Source of the DNA: Lineus longissimus
Taxonomy: Eukaryota; Nemertea; Pilidiophora; Heteronemertea; Lineidae
Direction of reading: 5' to 3'
NCBI RefSeq assembly: GCF_910592395.1
Contig: NC_088325.1
Span: 11,102,109 to 11,166,108 of the forward strand
DNA: 64,000 bases
Shown: in pieces, positions 34,099-45,652 of the stretch
Numbering within the stretch: position 1 is the first letter of the stretch
How the letters are laid out: each line of letters starts with the position of its first letter
Position numbers and translations under genes: made by a program
The notes under the pieces: generated by a model
What the model saw: the letters and a program-made list of their open reading frames with translations, nothing else
What the model was told of the DNA's origin: nothing
Databases searched by the model: none

Positions 34099-35740
34099 AC
34101 AACTTGTATTCATGGATATAACTTTGCTCAAATAGGTTCATGCTTGGTTCAGCATTATGGTTCTGTTATCACAATTTTTCGAAAATCAAAGTCCTTCAAA
34201 CTTTCGTGTTTTTTTTCTCTAAACCTGGCTGCACCATAAGGAATATTCTGACTTGACCTAATGATGCCCCCCCCCCCCCAAAAAAACCCACATTCACCAA
34301 AAAAAAAATCTATCCGACAATCTCCCTAATACTGGGGTATCACCCGGCACGTTTCCGGGGGCGAACTTGGCCAATTCTCGGTATTAGCAGTGTTAATGCA
34401 ATAACGACAAAGGTAAGAGGGGAAAAAATATTCTGAAAAAAAGTTAATCACCACCAAGATATACTTATCTTATTGGTTTCACGTAATGCTATTTGCTTGG
34501 TCATGTTTCGTAGGTTCCATCATGAAATCCCCTGAGATTTTTTTCAAATAAATTGCGTGGCGTATTAGTTTCTTCCGATTACATATTGACATCTCGTGTA
34601 GATGATAACTGATGACTGCATTTGATTTTTTTCTGGGAAGAGCATTGCACCAGGACGGTTTCTGACTCTGCAAATTGGCGTAATGTCTTGGCGTGTGACG
34701 AGAAGTATGAATAAGGTAATCTCATTCTTACTTCGAATCTGCCCCAAGAAAATGTACAGAAGTGCAAAAAAGACGATAAGACGAACAGCCACCTATTCAC
34801 ATTCACATTAGCAAATTGTCCTTGACCCTGATGTTCTCGACGTTCGATCCCGCAACCCAACGTAAGGAGACTGATGGCTGTGCTGGACGGTGGTTATTCT
34901 GTAGCCAATATATATGGTGTATGTAAGACAAATCACAAAAACGATCTGCGATTAAATATAACTTGCAAATCAAACACCGAATAACAAATCGAGATTTCCA
35001 ATTTCAACCAACGAAGTGAAATGAATTTCATCTTCGGTTTAGTTTTGCACTCGACGTAGCAACAAATTGGATTACCTTGATTCGTTCAATAAGCTGGAAA
35101 ATATCAAAATCTATCGTCCTCATCATTGACGAAGTACAGGGTATATCCATAAAAAATGAACACGTTGTTTGATATAAGTCTCAGATAACTATTACTGGCG
35201 ATACCATGGAAGGACAGGCATAGGTTAATGATTAGCTTTAAACCGGAAGTTAGTGTCTTCACAGAACAATGATCGTTTTATCAGCTTAGAAAGAGTCAGT
35301 GCTATTCCCTTTTTTTCGTTTTTGTCCTTTTTAGGCAAAGCATTTAACTTAGCATCGTCAAACATCTTGTTTTTACTTTTTTTTTACTCGAACATTCGAT
35401 TCACTAAATCTCACACACACGACGCCATCAGTAAAAGCTTCGATCATGCGAAAGGAGGATGCAGTAGGTGTGTCAACATATATTTCTGAAGTGAGTTGGT
35501 TTACGAGTAATTCGCGTGTATACGGTATTAATAGTTTATCTCCTGTGGACTGGCTTGCCACCTTGGGTGTATTACTTAGATATACATGCATAATGCAGAT
35601 AAAAGTGGTATCAGGGGAAGCCTGGAGATCTGACTTGGTAATAAGGATTTTTTTCATGTCCCTTCGGAGGGATAAATGTTACCTTAATGCATTCATAGTA
35701 CGATTATCTACATTAAATCCTCACCCTTGAGACTCACAAT
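34099..35740. other. Non-coding stretch; homopolymer tracts
   Basis: It holds a run of 13 Cs followed by 7 As (34267-34286) and other A runs. The two open frames at 35373-35730 overlap on opposite strands and lack motifs. Confidence 0.5.
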
Positions 35741-35876
35741 CGCTGTCCTTAATTGAGACGTGTCCTCATTACAGCGGTCAAATTCAATGGAAACAATCCA
35801 TTTGGGACCATGGGGTGTCCTTGATTGAGATGGTGTCGTTTATAGAGAGGTATCCACTAAGAGAGGTCCCACTGCA
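35741..35876 (+). repeat. Dispersed repeat family 'agagaggt', copy 3
   Basis: Order of blocks: 'ctgtccttaattgagacgtg', 'gcggtcaaattcaatggaaac', 'atttgggacca', 'tatagagaggtatccacta', 'agagaggtcccactgca'. It aligns with 9263-9410 throughout, including 'ggtcaaatt.a.tggaaacaa'. Same orientation as the other two copies. Confidence 0.85.
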
Positions 35877-37554
35877 TTTAGAAAAGCATCGCAAGAAAAC
35901 AAATTATGCATTTTAAAAGAGGAAGAAATATTGGAAATCATTCATGCAGGTTTGTGCGTTGGACCGCAATAAAAAAATTGAGAAGGAAATTCAATAAGCA
36001 GAAAATCCAACAATAAATCACGAACAGAAAGTCGCATCCATCAATTTTATAACGAGTTATATCCCCTTGACGGTAGAATGTTCAAAAGTTTTCGCCCTTG
36101 GTCTCAGTGGGCTTGGCGCAGGCAATAAACATTGGGAAGAAATCGGACGCGGACATCTTAAATTATCCAAGAATGCTATTTCTTACCGCTGCCTGAGACG
36201 GCGTATGTCACGATAGCTTGCTGAATGAGTCCCTAAGTGGCCACAAACACTAAAGAGCAAGTGATATTATCTTGTTGGCAATAAGGTCTCGAGTCGGCCA
36301 TCGATCGTGCTCGCCTTGGCTGGCCGAGTTGCATCGCGTTGTTGAGTTAACAGATGTCCCTCGTTCCTCGGGCCATCGGAGTTGGTCCGCGTGGGGAAAT
36401 GATTCGTGTTATATTGGTCGTGTCCTGATCGAGGTGTCTCGGATGCGGCATAATACAGTTTAGTTTTCGACTGAGGCAGTTCCTGGCGTTGCTTGAGGGT
36501 TCCGACGCCTTTTGGGCCGTATGATTTTGCTAGATCAAGAGCATATTGCTCGAGTTAGGCAAAGAGCTGGTCTCTCAGCCATGTTACGTCTTAGAGAAGC
36601 ATGCAAGCATTTGATGATATATCGGTAAAGACTATTTACTTACCAAAATTATGCCAAAGCAGAAACTCCAGATTTTAGCTAAATTATAAGAATAACGACT
36701 CGCCAAAATATGCGTCTACACTGAAGAAATCTGACGATCAGACAGCACGGCCATTCTACTAGACCCATTTACAGTAGCTACAGCATACCTGTATTAGCAA
36801 TTCAGCACATCTACGTACTGTACATTCTATCATTATAGCCAAAATAAGCACCTGGCCAGATCGCCTCTACTCCTGGCATTTACTACCCTGTCAGCGTCCG
36901 CTTGATCAGATAATCTGTGCCAGCTACTTTATAGAGTGACAATGTCATTCCTACCTATCACCAAACGTCATTGCTAATGGACCACTGACACTTGAGGGTA
37001 ATTTGCGATACTCCAGGCAACGTTTGGGTGAAGTGAGCAATTTGCAGGATATGCTTGTTTGGAGCGGAGTGATATCCGGAAATACTTGGAATCAAAGTTG
37101 GTAGTGTCGGAAATATTGGGAGAATTTTATTTCCTGAAGTTTTGAGACTTAAAATGCACCGAGTTACAGTATGCATTCACGTTAAGCAATATCAAAACAT
37201 GCATGGCATAAAATAAAGAAATTCAGGAAAAATCGTCAAAATTAATAAACAGATTGGAAATGCTTAGTAATTAGAGCTGGCGGTGGAATATAAGAAACTT
37301 CCTGATTTTCTATTCTATTTAAGAATAAATCATATTGCATTCAAGTCTGTCTCATGTGATTACGTGCACATCCAATCCAAATTGATTACGTTCGGGATTT
37401 GCACTCGAAAGACAAGTTCATTGCATGTTTAGTTCAGTTATGAATGTAAAATGAATTTGTTCTATTTGATGAAGTCCGCAGAGATTTCACTCTGCTGAAT
37501 GATGATTGTGTATACTGCCTGATTGCGTTTAAAGGTTTCGCCAAAAATCACGCT
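35877..37554. other. Non-coding stretch with a GC-rich island at 36.28-36.58 kb
   Basis: No gene is recognised. Block 36280-36580 is visibly richer in G+C than its AT-rich flanks. None of its three plus-strand frames is open throughout or shows a known motif. It could be a decayed coding insert or chance. Confidence 0.4.
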
Positions 37555-37853
37555 AGCACTATCAATTTAAGTGAAGCGTTATTCTGTACTGTTTCAGGAA
37601 GCAATCTAAATATTGGCTGTATTGCACGATTAATTGGAGTCACTAGGCTTGGCCGAAGTCGGAGTCACAAGGCCAATATACACAATTGGCGCCTAACCGT
37701 GGTGGCACGCTAAAACGCTCATCCCGCCTTGGAGGGGGGTTACTCCCTGGAGAAAATCACCGCCAAGTGTAGAGCAAACGCTAAGGCAGAAGAAGCACTA
37801 TCAATTCATTGAGGCATTATGCTCTACTGTACAAGGAAGCGATCTGAATATTG
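37555..37853 (+). repeat. Diverged 61-bp direct duplication around a 180-bp spacer
   Basis: 37555-37615 and 37794-37853 share 'agcactatcaatt', 'ctctactgt'-like and 'aggaagc(a/g)atct(a/g)aatattg' blocks. The spacer is GC-richer and contains 'gccgaagtcggagtcac'. The reading frame is not conserved between the copies, so this is not an exon duplication under coding constraint. Confidence 0.65.
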
Positions 37854-37992
37854 TATTGGAGAGGGAATTTGTTTCATCAAACATATCGCTGTTTCTACGT
37901 ATGTCGTCGGCGTCGCCGTCGCCGCACTCTAGGGCTCATTAATACTGATCGATATTCAAGCCGAGTCAATCAATACACAACATTACATATAC

Positions 37993-38124
37993 AGACAATG
38001 GGTGATATGAATAAACACTAGTAAATGCTTTTACTTCTATTTTGTACAGAAAGGCCTAGTGTAAATGTACATGGAGTTTTAGAAAAAAGTATTTGCTAGT
38101 CTTTATTCATATCACCCATTGTCT
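37993..38124 (-). mobile_element. MITE of about 132 bp, copy 2 (reversed)
   Basis: Terminal inverted repeats are 'agacaatgggtgatatgaat' at the left and the exact reverse complement of those 20 bases at the right. The arms stay similar for about 36 bp. The centre is the reverse complement of the centre of 13640-13768. Just outside the right end, 38125-38140 ('agactagcatttactt') resembles the element's own subterminal sequence, which may be a scrap of another copy. Confidence 0.92.
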
Positions 38125-41100
38125 AAGACTAGCATTTACTTCACGATTATAGCAACATTTTAGCATTTATAGAATATGATATATAAAATGGTGTGTTTTC
38201 ATTTCAGTTGAGGCGAAAATGACGTCAAGAGTGATCATTATTGCCCGTCCTTGCTATCAATAAGCCCTTTACTTATCCTTAAATATGCTAGATACAGTCA
38301 ATATCAAATACTATAATCCCATTACTGTGACATTTGCGATGTTTGCAAACACTTCGTGAATCAATTAAGTCTCCCCTGGGTTAGTTAGCAATATGTAATC
38401 GAATATGTTAAATGGTAGCAGCGATTTGTTAGCGCTTATCTCAGCCAGCACAGATCGATTGGAAGCATATCTGTGACAGGTTCTAGTTATTTTAAACGAT
38501 CGATTGATGTCGCGGAGTTGGAGGAGTTTGACTGATTATTATTGTAGTGATGCTGTTATAGATGTCTGGTGTCTTCCATAGCAAACGAGCGGGATATTAC
38601 TTAGTGGTTCTACGTTCTACGTATTAGGCTATATTTAACTGCTGCGTTAGCGAAGGTGTAAGATCCATATTGCATTCTCAGTCAAACGTTGACAATAGAC
38701 ATCACCATTTTGGCTAGAACTTGATACCCTAAAGCAATGGAAACTCCTATAAAACGAAGGGAATGCCAATTTCAAGGGTGGGAGTCTCTTCTCTGGAAAA
38801 CAAAGAACTGATTTCCGCCCTCGAAATAGGCATTTATGTTGTTTTCAAAATTTTCTTATTGCTATATACTAGGATGTCAAGTTCTAGCCAAAATGGGAGG
38901 CTGGCTAACCAAAACGATCTTATTGAGTTCCGTGCACATGTGCATTAACATTAAATTTTCATGCACATGTGCACTTTCAATTTTATGCACTTTCTAATCT
39001 GAAAGTATTTGTAATCTGCATGCAGATTTCGTAACGTCTTTGTCTGCTGCTAACACAGCGAGAAATATCAAGTCCAATGACGATATACGCTGCGTGAAGA
39101 TAGTCGCCCAGATAATAATTTACACAAGTTAATTTAGTGAAACAAATGTCAAAATACAATGTATTAACAACTTATTTGTAAGCTGTGGGAAATATTGCTT
39201 TGAACTCAAAAAAGAATACGCTTAGTAAACATGAGATACATTAATTCTAAAAGTGCCATACATGTAGAAAAACCATATCTGCCGGCAAATTATTCTTTGC
39301 GGCCTTTTGTAGTCTTTAATCGGAAAGTTTATGTTTTACGACAACCATGCAGTTGTAATAAACAACTGTCGATCCGATGCGCTCATCCTTAGATTTCGCT
39401 GGGTTATATCCATCAACTCATAAAATGCGTCCTTTGAATTTAGCGGAGATAGATCGATATTAAATTTGTTCTCAAAAGCATCTTAAGATTGACATTTTTC
39501 ATCCCGTAATTAGAGGCAATCGACCTCGCTGATTTAATCGCAGGAAGTTAGTTCGAGTTATGTGTAGAATTCCGCTATACGCTGCGCCGTTTCCCCGCAA
39601 ATAATTCATCCTGGCTTCCCCGGGTTAATGTCAAACATTACTTTGACATAAAAAGCGAGAACTCCGTAGTTTCAAATTGCTCTAGACTGTTTAATGATCA
39701 GATGATACAGTCAGTGCAGATTTATTGACAATTTTGCAATCAAGTAAACGTATTTTGATGGAATTTGCGTCGTAAATTACAAAATATTTAAAAAATGCAT
39801 GCCTGTGAGAACATGTTATTCAATTTTTATATTGAAGATAGTACATGTACATGAAAAGAAATCCAGCCAACTTAGATTTTACGACTTGACTGTAACATTT
39901 TAGTAATAAACACCAATGCTCACCTGCTATACTGCGTAGAAAATTCTGCCGTTTTGGTTTTTGTTCGGGTAAATGGCTCAATTAGTATATCCCAGATCTT
40001 GGATGTCGCAATTAAGATAAGTATCTGTGTATGGGGGCGTCTACTTTAAATTGGCATTATCCAATTCAGTCGGGCAAATCACCCAAGTTCGGTGTCAATT
40101 CTTTAAGCAACATCTGAAAAAAATAAAGAACAAATTCCCCTGCGGCGTAACTACAATACAATGTTTATTTGATCATGCATTATTCAAATAAAGTAGTTAA
40201 TGAACATTGATCCAGATGGTAAATAGTTACTGAACAAGCCATCATCTTACGATTAGCTTTTTTATCGAATATAAAATAAAGTACCCTTAATTATCCTCCA
40301 TCACTATAATGGAATAATAAGTGGCTCAGTTATATACATGTAGTTCATTTTCAAGACTCCCATGTGCAATTGCCTGGGAGAGGTAACATTGCGTTTACAG
40401 CCCCTTGAAGATAAAACCATTCGCACAGCTCTAAAACGCCTTATCATCCTCAGATAAGAAAATCAGTTGTGTGATCGTCCAGTCACAAAAGAAAAAAGGA
40501 ACAACACTTCGCTGCGATGCTTTTGGAAACTAGACAGTTCGCCTACAAATTTATTTTTCTGACAAATAAGTTTTTTTCAGGCAGCCCTAAGGTTACACCC
40601 AGTTCCAGTGCATTTTCATTGCAGTACAATGATTTTTCAATAATTCTGTTTGGAGAAGTTGTGGTCCTTCTGGAAGTCGTTTTTTTAATGGAAAACCAAC
40701 CTATTTAGTGCCCAAGTTGGCCCTTCAACTAAAGATCATATTCATTGGTTTGTTCAACCTCAAAGGAATAATAAGACGGAGGGTCCAATTCGTTTTTACG
40801 ACCACAGTGTCCCTTACAAGCTGTCGGAATGGTGAATATCTCCTAAATCATCAGCTGACTTTCTGTCAAGAGCTTCCAAATGTCTAGACAGTCGTCGGAA
40901 GCAATCACCGCAAATGTGTACCAAGTCAATTTGTCTGTGCTGGTGTGATTTCCTATGTAAACGTAAGACTGATCTCCAAACAACCGGACGGCCAAATGCA
41001 TTACATGCTTCAGCTAATAATTAATCAGTACGATCCGTTCTGATCTTTTAGTATTTTCTGTAAATATAATGTACAGTACATGCCTTGGATCGCCATGTTG

Positions 41101-43401
41101 AGCTAAAAGTACAGATCCGTGTGGCTCCATTTATAGTGTAAGTGTACTGCAGTAATCTGAAGTAGTGTAGTCTACTATCCAGGTTAGATATCCAGATACG
41201 ATTATTATACGCTTCTTAGTTAAGGTGTAATTCAGTTTCGAATAAAAGTGCATTGGACAGTTTTTACACGATTCTTGTAAGATATCAACCATCGCATTTA
41301 GACGCGACCAGTGACAAATTCACTTATTTTTAGTTTCCACAGCTGTCCCCGAATAATACCACTTTTTTAAAGGAAAACGCCAGAGAGGATGTATGGACGA
41401 CATCTGACCAACTTAAACTATTAAGTCATGTTATCTATATTTCGTTGCTTAAATACAGCGATTTTAAGTAGTGATAAGTGGTGTACAGTGTTTTAATTTC
41501 GTCGCAAATAATATGCTTATTCATGCACTGATGTTGCAACAGAAAAATGACATGTCTATTGTTTTCAATATTCAGTTCTTTTTTGAGCGGATCGAGAAAC
41601 TGAAACATAAAAGACTGTTTATTTGAAATAACATCACGGAATGTTTATTCATAATTGACTTGCTTGTTTGGACTAAAGCTACCAGATCACCTCAAAACAC
41701 GGGATCTTAAAGCTTTGCGGTCAGTTCACGTGCGACCCGTCTAGCCACTGAAATAGCTTCTGACAATCAGCGTTGCCCTTGCACCAAGGCACCAACCCGT
41801 CAACGCAACCAATACGGACCTCGAAAATTAAATCACGTTCTCGGATCTCGTTTACGCGAGATTTACGACCTTTGCGGTTAGAAGCACTTGTCGTAACAAT
41901 AAATTAAATACCGTGATGCCCTTTGGTCAGCTTTATAAAGCCGGAAATGAGCTGGCGATTGGTTTTTCTGATGGCTCCCGGGGGAGGGATAAATGATGCT
42001 GGTGATTGGTGTAACTGAGTAAAATAAATTGTGTTAACACGGCGATAATGTTAACGAAAAAAAATCCCTCAGATGAGTGAGTATATTCATGACTGGACAT
42101 GCATATCGTATAAATTTGTGCGAAGATAGATTTTAGATTGTATCTATACCATTGCTTTCCGCATCGAATATTCTTCTGTACTTTGACAGCAAATCATTGC
42201 TGCGTCCGCCAACCCTGACCAATCAATCATTCTGGGCATTAAAACTGCCCGCGTAACACTTTCATTTGAAAAGACAATGCAAATGTCAACGGTTCTACTA
42301 CATTCTGATTACATTCTTAAGGATTTCCCTCTTTTTCGTACATGTCAGCTTACAATGTTCAATCTTAACAAGAGCTGTGTAGGATTCGATGTTAGGATTT
42401 TTACTAAGAATCTAACCAGAATCGTTTAAAGAAATGTACAAAACAGAAAATAGTGTCGTATTATACCGCCAGTATATAATGAATTGGGCATATAAACATC
42501 AGTTACGTACACGTACTTCTTCGCACATTGCCCATCTTGCCGGGCATTGGTGCAATCGAGGAGAGATATCTCCCGCCATTATTGTCAACCTGTCAATCGA
42601 TGCAGTGTGTTGGTGTTGATTGATTGATATACTGTTAGTTAAATTGATGGAGTGGGCGTTATATGATGCCACTCGATGCATCATGTGGCGCTATCTAATT
42701 ACATTTGTTTTTGTTTTTTTATGTTTACCAACAATTACAGCGTAAATGTCGAAATGTGGATAGATTCTGCTTATCGGGGCATAAAGTAGCAACAGGATCG
42801 TGTGTAAAAGGTGGTGATGGGTAAATACTGCTGAACAGTTAAATATATAGTAAAAGGGGTCCTGCCTTGATGCAGGCAAAAGAATAGAACAAGCACTATG
42901 AATAAAATAGTATGTTATTGAATGCTTGACTCCAGCCTGGATCCTGCTTGAACTCACCCTTTTAATATTTCTACGAATGCTACATGTGTCTTTTGCGATC
43001 GGAGAACCCATCCTATCAAGAACCAGACGCGAGCCAATATCAGTTTTTTCCCAGGAATAGAAAACCCATGACCTAGAGCGGACCTCTATATCGAGTGGTC
43101 GACTTCACACGACAAACGAGCCATAACCATTACCTAATTGATAGAATTGGAATGATGATTATCGAGAGTGTTTGCTCTTACTCTGTCTAAGCGACATTTG
43201 ATCGGTGTCCAAATGCCTGGTCGTTTCTTTCCCTGTTTACAACGTTGCTTTGAGGGATGAATCCAAAGCACTTCAACAAGACTGGTCCTTCCTATACAGG
43301 AAAGTAGCAGCAACCCAATGTTAAAGAAAACATTGAAAATGTCCTATTTTTCGCTATGCACTGGATATAGTAAACCAAAAGGGTTTAAACTTAGAACATA
43401 A
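38125..43401. other. Long non-coding stretch
   Basis: Over 5 kb with no open frame above about 106 codons and no recognised motif. Small structures: paired 'tgcacatgtgca' words at 38932-38943 and 38962-38973, a 'tctcg..cgaga' hairpin near 41855, and a TGATTGAT word at 42617-42624 near TGTCAA/ATCGAT words. Confidence 0.5.
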
Positions 43402-43788
43402 TTAAGTGTCATTTGTGACTTTGAGTGCATATTGACACTCTAAGTGACACTCCAGCTCTTCAGGTTTGACGACCTTCATGATTCTCAGCAAGCGGGTTAT
43501 TGGATACTCCAAAGTCTTATCGCCAGCACATAGTTCAAGTAGATCAGTCAAAATCACACAATGAAGCCGAAACAAAACGTTTTCTATAAAAATATCCACC
43601 ACTAATTTTTGAGCCAACCACTGCATATGATAGCCTGAAAGCGATTCTGCTAAGCTGCATGAACCATTTGCAAAAATATAGTGACATTTATTGCTGGCGA
43701 GTATCGGTTCGATATCGCCTGACTCAGACGAATCCGGATAGCTGCATTGTAATTTCAACCAAGCACACTGACCGTGTTGTAATCAAAG
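43402..43788 (-). other. Unassigned open frame, 128 codons
   Basis: Open on the minus strand from just after a TGA at about 43789 to a TAA at 43402. The peptide has a balanced composition, with acidic and leucine-rich stretches near the C-terminus, so it reads more protein-like than other chance frames. I recognise no family, and there is no ATG near the start. About two or three frames this long are expected by chance in the window. Confidence 0.15.
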
Positions 43789-44622
43789 TCCTCTAAACTA
43801 TACGTCTGCGCCGCACGCTTGGGGAAACCACGCATCTTGAGTAGTCTTACAATGCTCCGATTGGTTTCCGTCGTTTTCTTCTTCGCGTTTGCTTGACAGT
43901 CTCAGCAGGTTTAAGGATAAGGTCAGCCTTTTAAGAGAATCGAAATGGCTGTTCGTGTGGACTTTATCGACCAGTTAGATATGTGATATTGTCAATAGAC
44001 TGACATGCTGACACTGATATTTTGAGGGATGGGCGCCTTGATCACGTTTACACGGTGGAAAGGAGGCCTAAAAAATATGTATATGTATATGCTGTGTTTT
44101 GCACTGACTCGTCATTTACTTATAGTTGTACAAAATCCAAAGCAGAGAAGATAAATCTTCTTTTCAATATTGTTCATGAACGGAAAATCGGATGACCCAA
44201 GATGTTTAGCATAAAGCAGCAAAAGACTAACATAAACGGCCATTCGACAGTGAATGCTATAAAATGCAATGTTTGCCGCACACGTATGCAAGCGGAAGAA
44301 TATTGCCTAAGAAAAATGGCTTTTCCTTTTCCGATTGACGTAGCAACAATGACCACAAGAGGACAACTTTGTAATCGAAAGCTGGTAGACAACCATAATC
44401 CTGATGGCTACGTACTCTACGAATAACCTATACTCGTCTACTGCAAATGCCTCCAGGAATCAACTGGTCTTCTTGAACGAAATCACAACGTCTAATCCTT
44501 CCCCAGACAATGCAGTATCGTATTCGCTGGCTGGCCATATAGTAGGTCTGACAATCTAAAACGATGGAGATGGTCACCGCTGGCGCATGTATGCGTGTTT
44601 CGTTCTTATATGCAATGCAATG
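43789..44622. other. Non-coding stretch, nothing recognised
   Basis: Overlapping short open frames on both strands at 44174-44426 show no motif. There is a short 'tatgtatatgtatatgc' run near 44078. The 1,030-bp inverted-repeat element begins at its right edge. Confidence 0.5.
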
Positions 44623-45652
44623 TTAGTAGTATAACGATGACCCTGGACTAAAATTGACCTTTTAGCACTCGAATGAGTGACCTGATTAGCCAATTAAGGA
44701 TATTACGATGACCCTGGGCTAAAATTGTGCTATTTAGCACTTTAATGAGTGACCTAATTAGCTAATTAAGGATGTCCTTGAGTTTCAAAGAGTTTGACCT
44801 TGAAATGAGGGAATGATTTGAAAAAAACGGTTGACTAGGAGAGTGAGAACAATGTTGTGGAGCTTGTCCTTGAAAAGTGACCTAATTAATGCCCAAACTA
44901 GTGACCTAATTACATGTGCCCTTGAGCTCCCATGTCCTTGTGAGGGAATAGTTTGAAAAAAAAAGTTTTTGCGCGTAAGAGTGATGTTTTAAGGGAATGA
45001 CCGTGTCCTTGTAGAGTGAAGTATATTTTCTTCCCAAACCGCATGTGAGCATGTGCTGTGACATAATTAGTGTCGTAATGACACGTGCTGTTGTGTACCA
45101 ATGACCTTGATATTGAAGTGTGGGAATGTTTTGCAAAAAGCCTTTGCTTTGAGTGTGAGGATGGTTCAAAGCACGCAGAACACTGAGGGCAATGCTGATG
45201 ATGATGGTGATGATGACAGCAATGATGGCCATGAATTGGATACCAAAGAAGAGGACATTGTTGCATCATGAATAAATAGACTTTTCAAATATCCACCTCT
45301 TCACTAGGAATATACACTGTGTCAAACTTTTTATGACTCTACTAGTGCATGTGCCAGAACTTTTATAGATACCATTGGATTACTTTCCCTTGACATTTTC
45401 ACTTTGCATTTTAAATTTCGTTTAGCATGTTCTCATTGTTGTTGTTGTTGTTGTTGTTGTTCTTGTTGTTGTTATGATTTGAAAATAACCTTCAACGACA
45501 AGATCGGGCAAAATACCGATCTTGCTGTGTCAAGGTCATTCTCATATCATGCCTTCATTTCAAGGTCAAGGACCTTGGAACTCAAGGTCGCAGGCAACTT
45601 GGTCGATGCTAAATAGGTCAATTTTAGCCCAGGGTCATCGTAATACTACTAA
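44623..45652. mobile_element. 1,030-bp foldback element with long inverted arms and internal repeats
   Basis: The outer arms 44623-44667 and 45607-45652 are reverse complements with few mismatches (shared 'acgatgaccctgg.ctaaaa'). A second paired block lies inside: 44774-44821 against 45542-45589 (shared 'ttgaccttgaaatga'). The left arm is longer because the outer block is duplicated at 44701-44740. The interior repeats 'gtgacctaatta' and 'ccttg..gagggaat..tttgaaaaaa' units at intervals of about 140-180 bp. A TTG array (45436-45474) lies near the right arm. No transposase frame is present. A 56-codon frame ending in an Asp/Glu-rich tail stops at about 45270 and is probably chance. Confidence 0.85.
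45436..45474 (+). repeat. TTG trinucleotide array
   Basis: Eight exact TTG copies, then 'ttc' and three more TTG copies. It lies inside the 1,030-bp foldback element. Confidence 0.95.

Noticed and set aside
45102-45270. 56-codon plus-strand frame with an acidic tail inside the 1-kb foldback element
   Set aside because: The Asp/Glu run comes from a 'gatgat' simple repeat, and the frame opens in the element's internal repeats. It is more likely chance than a gene.
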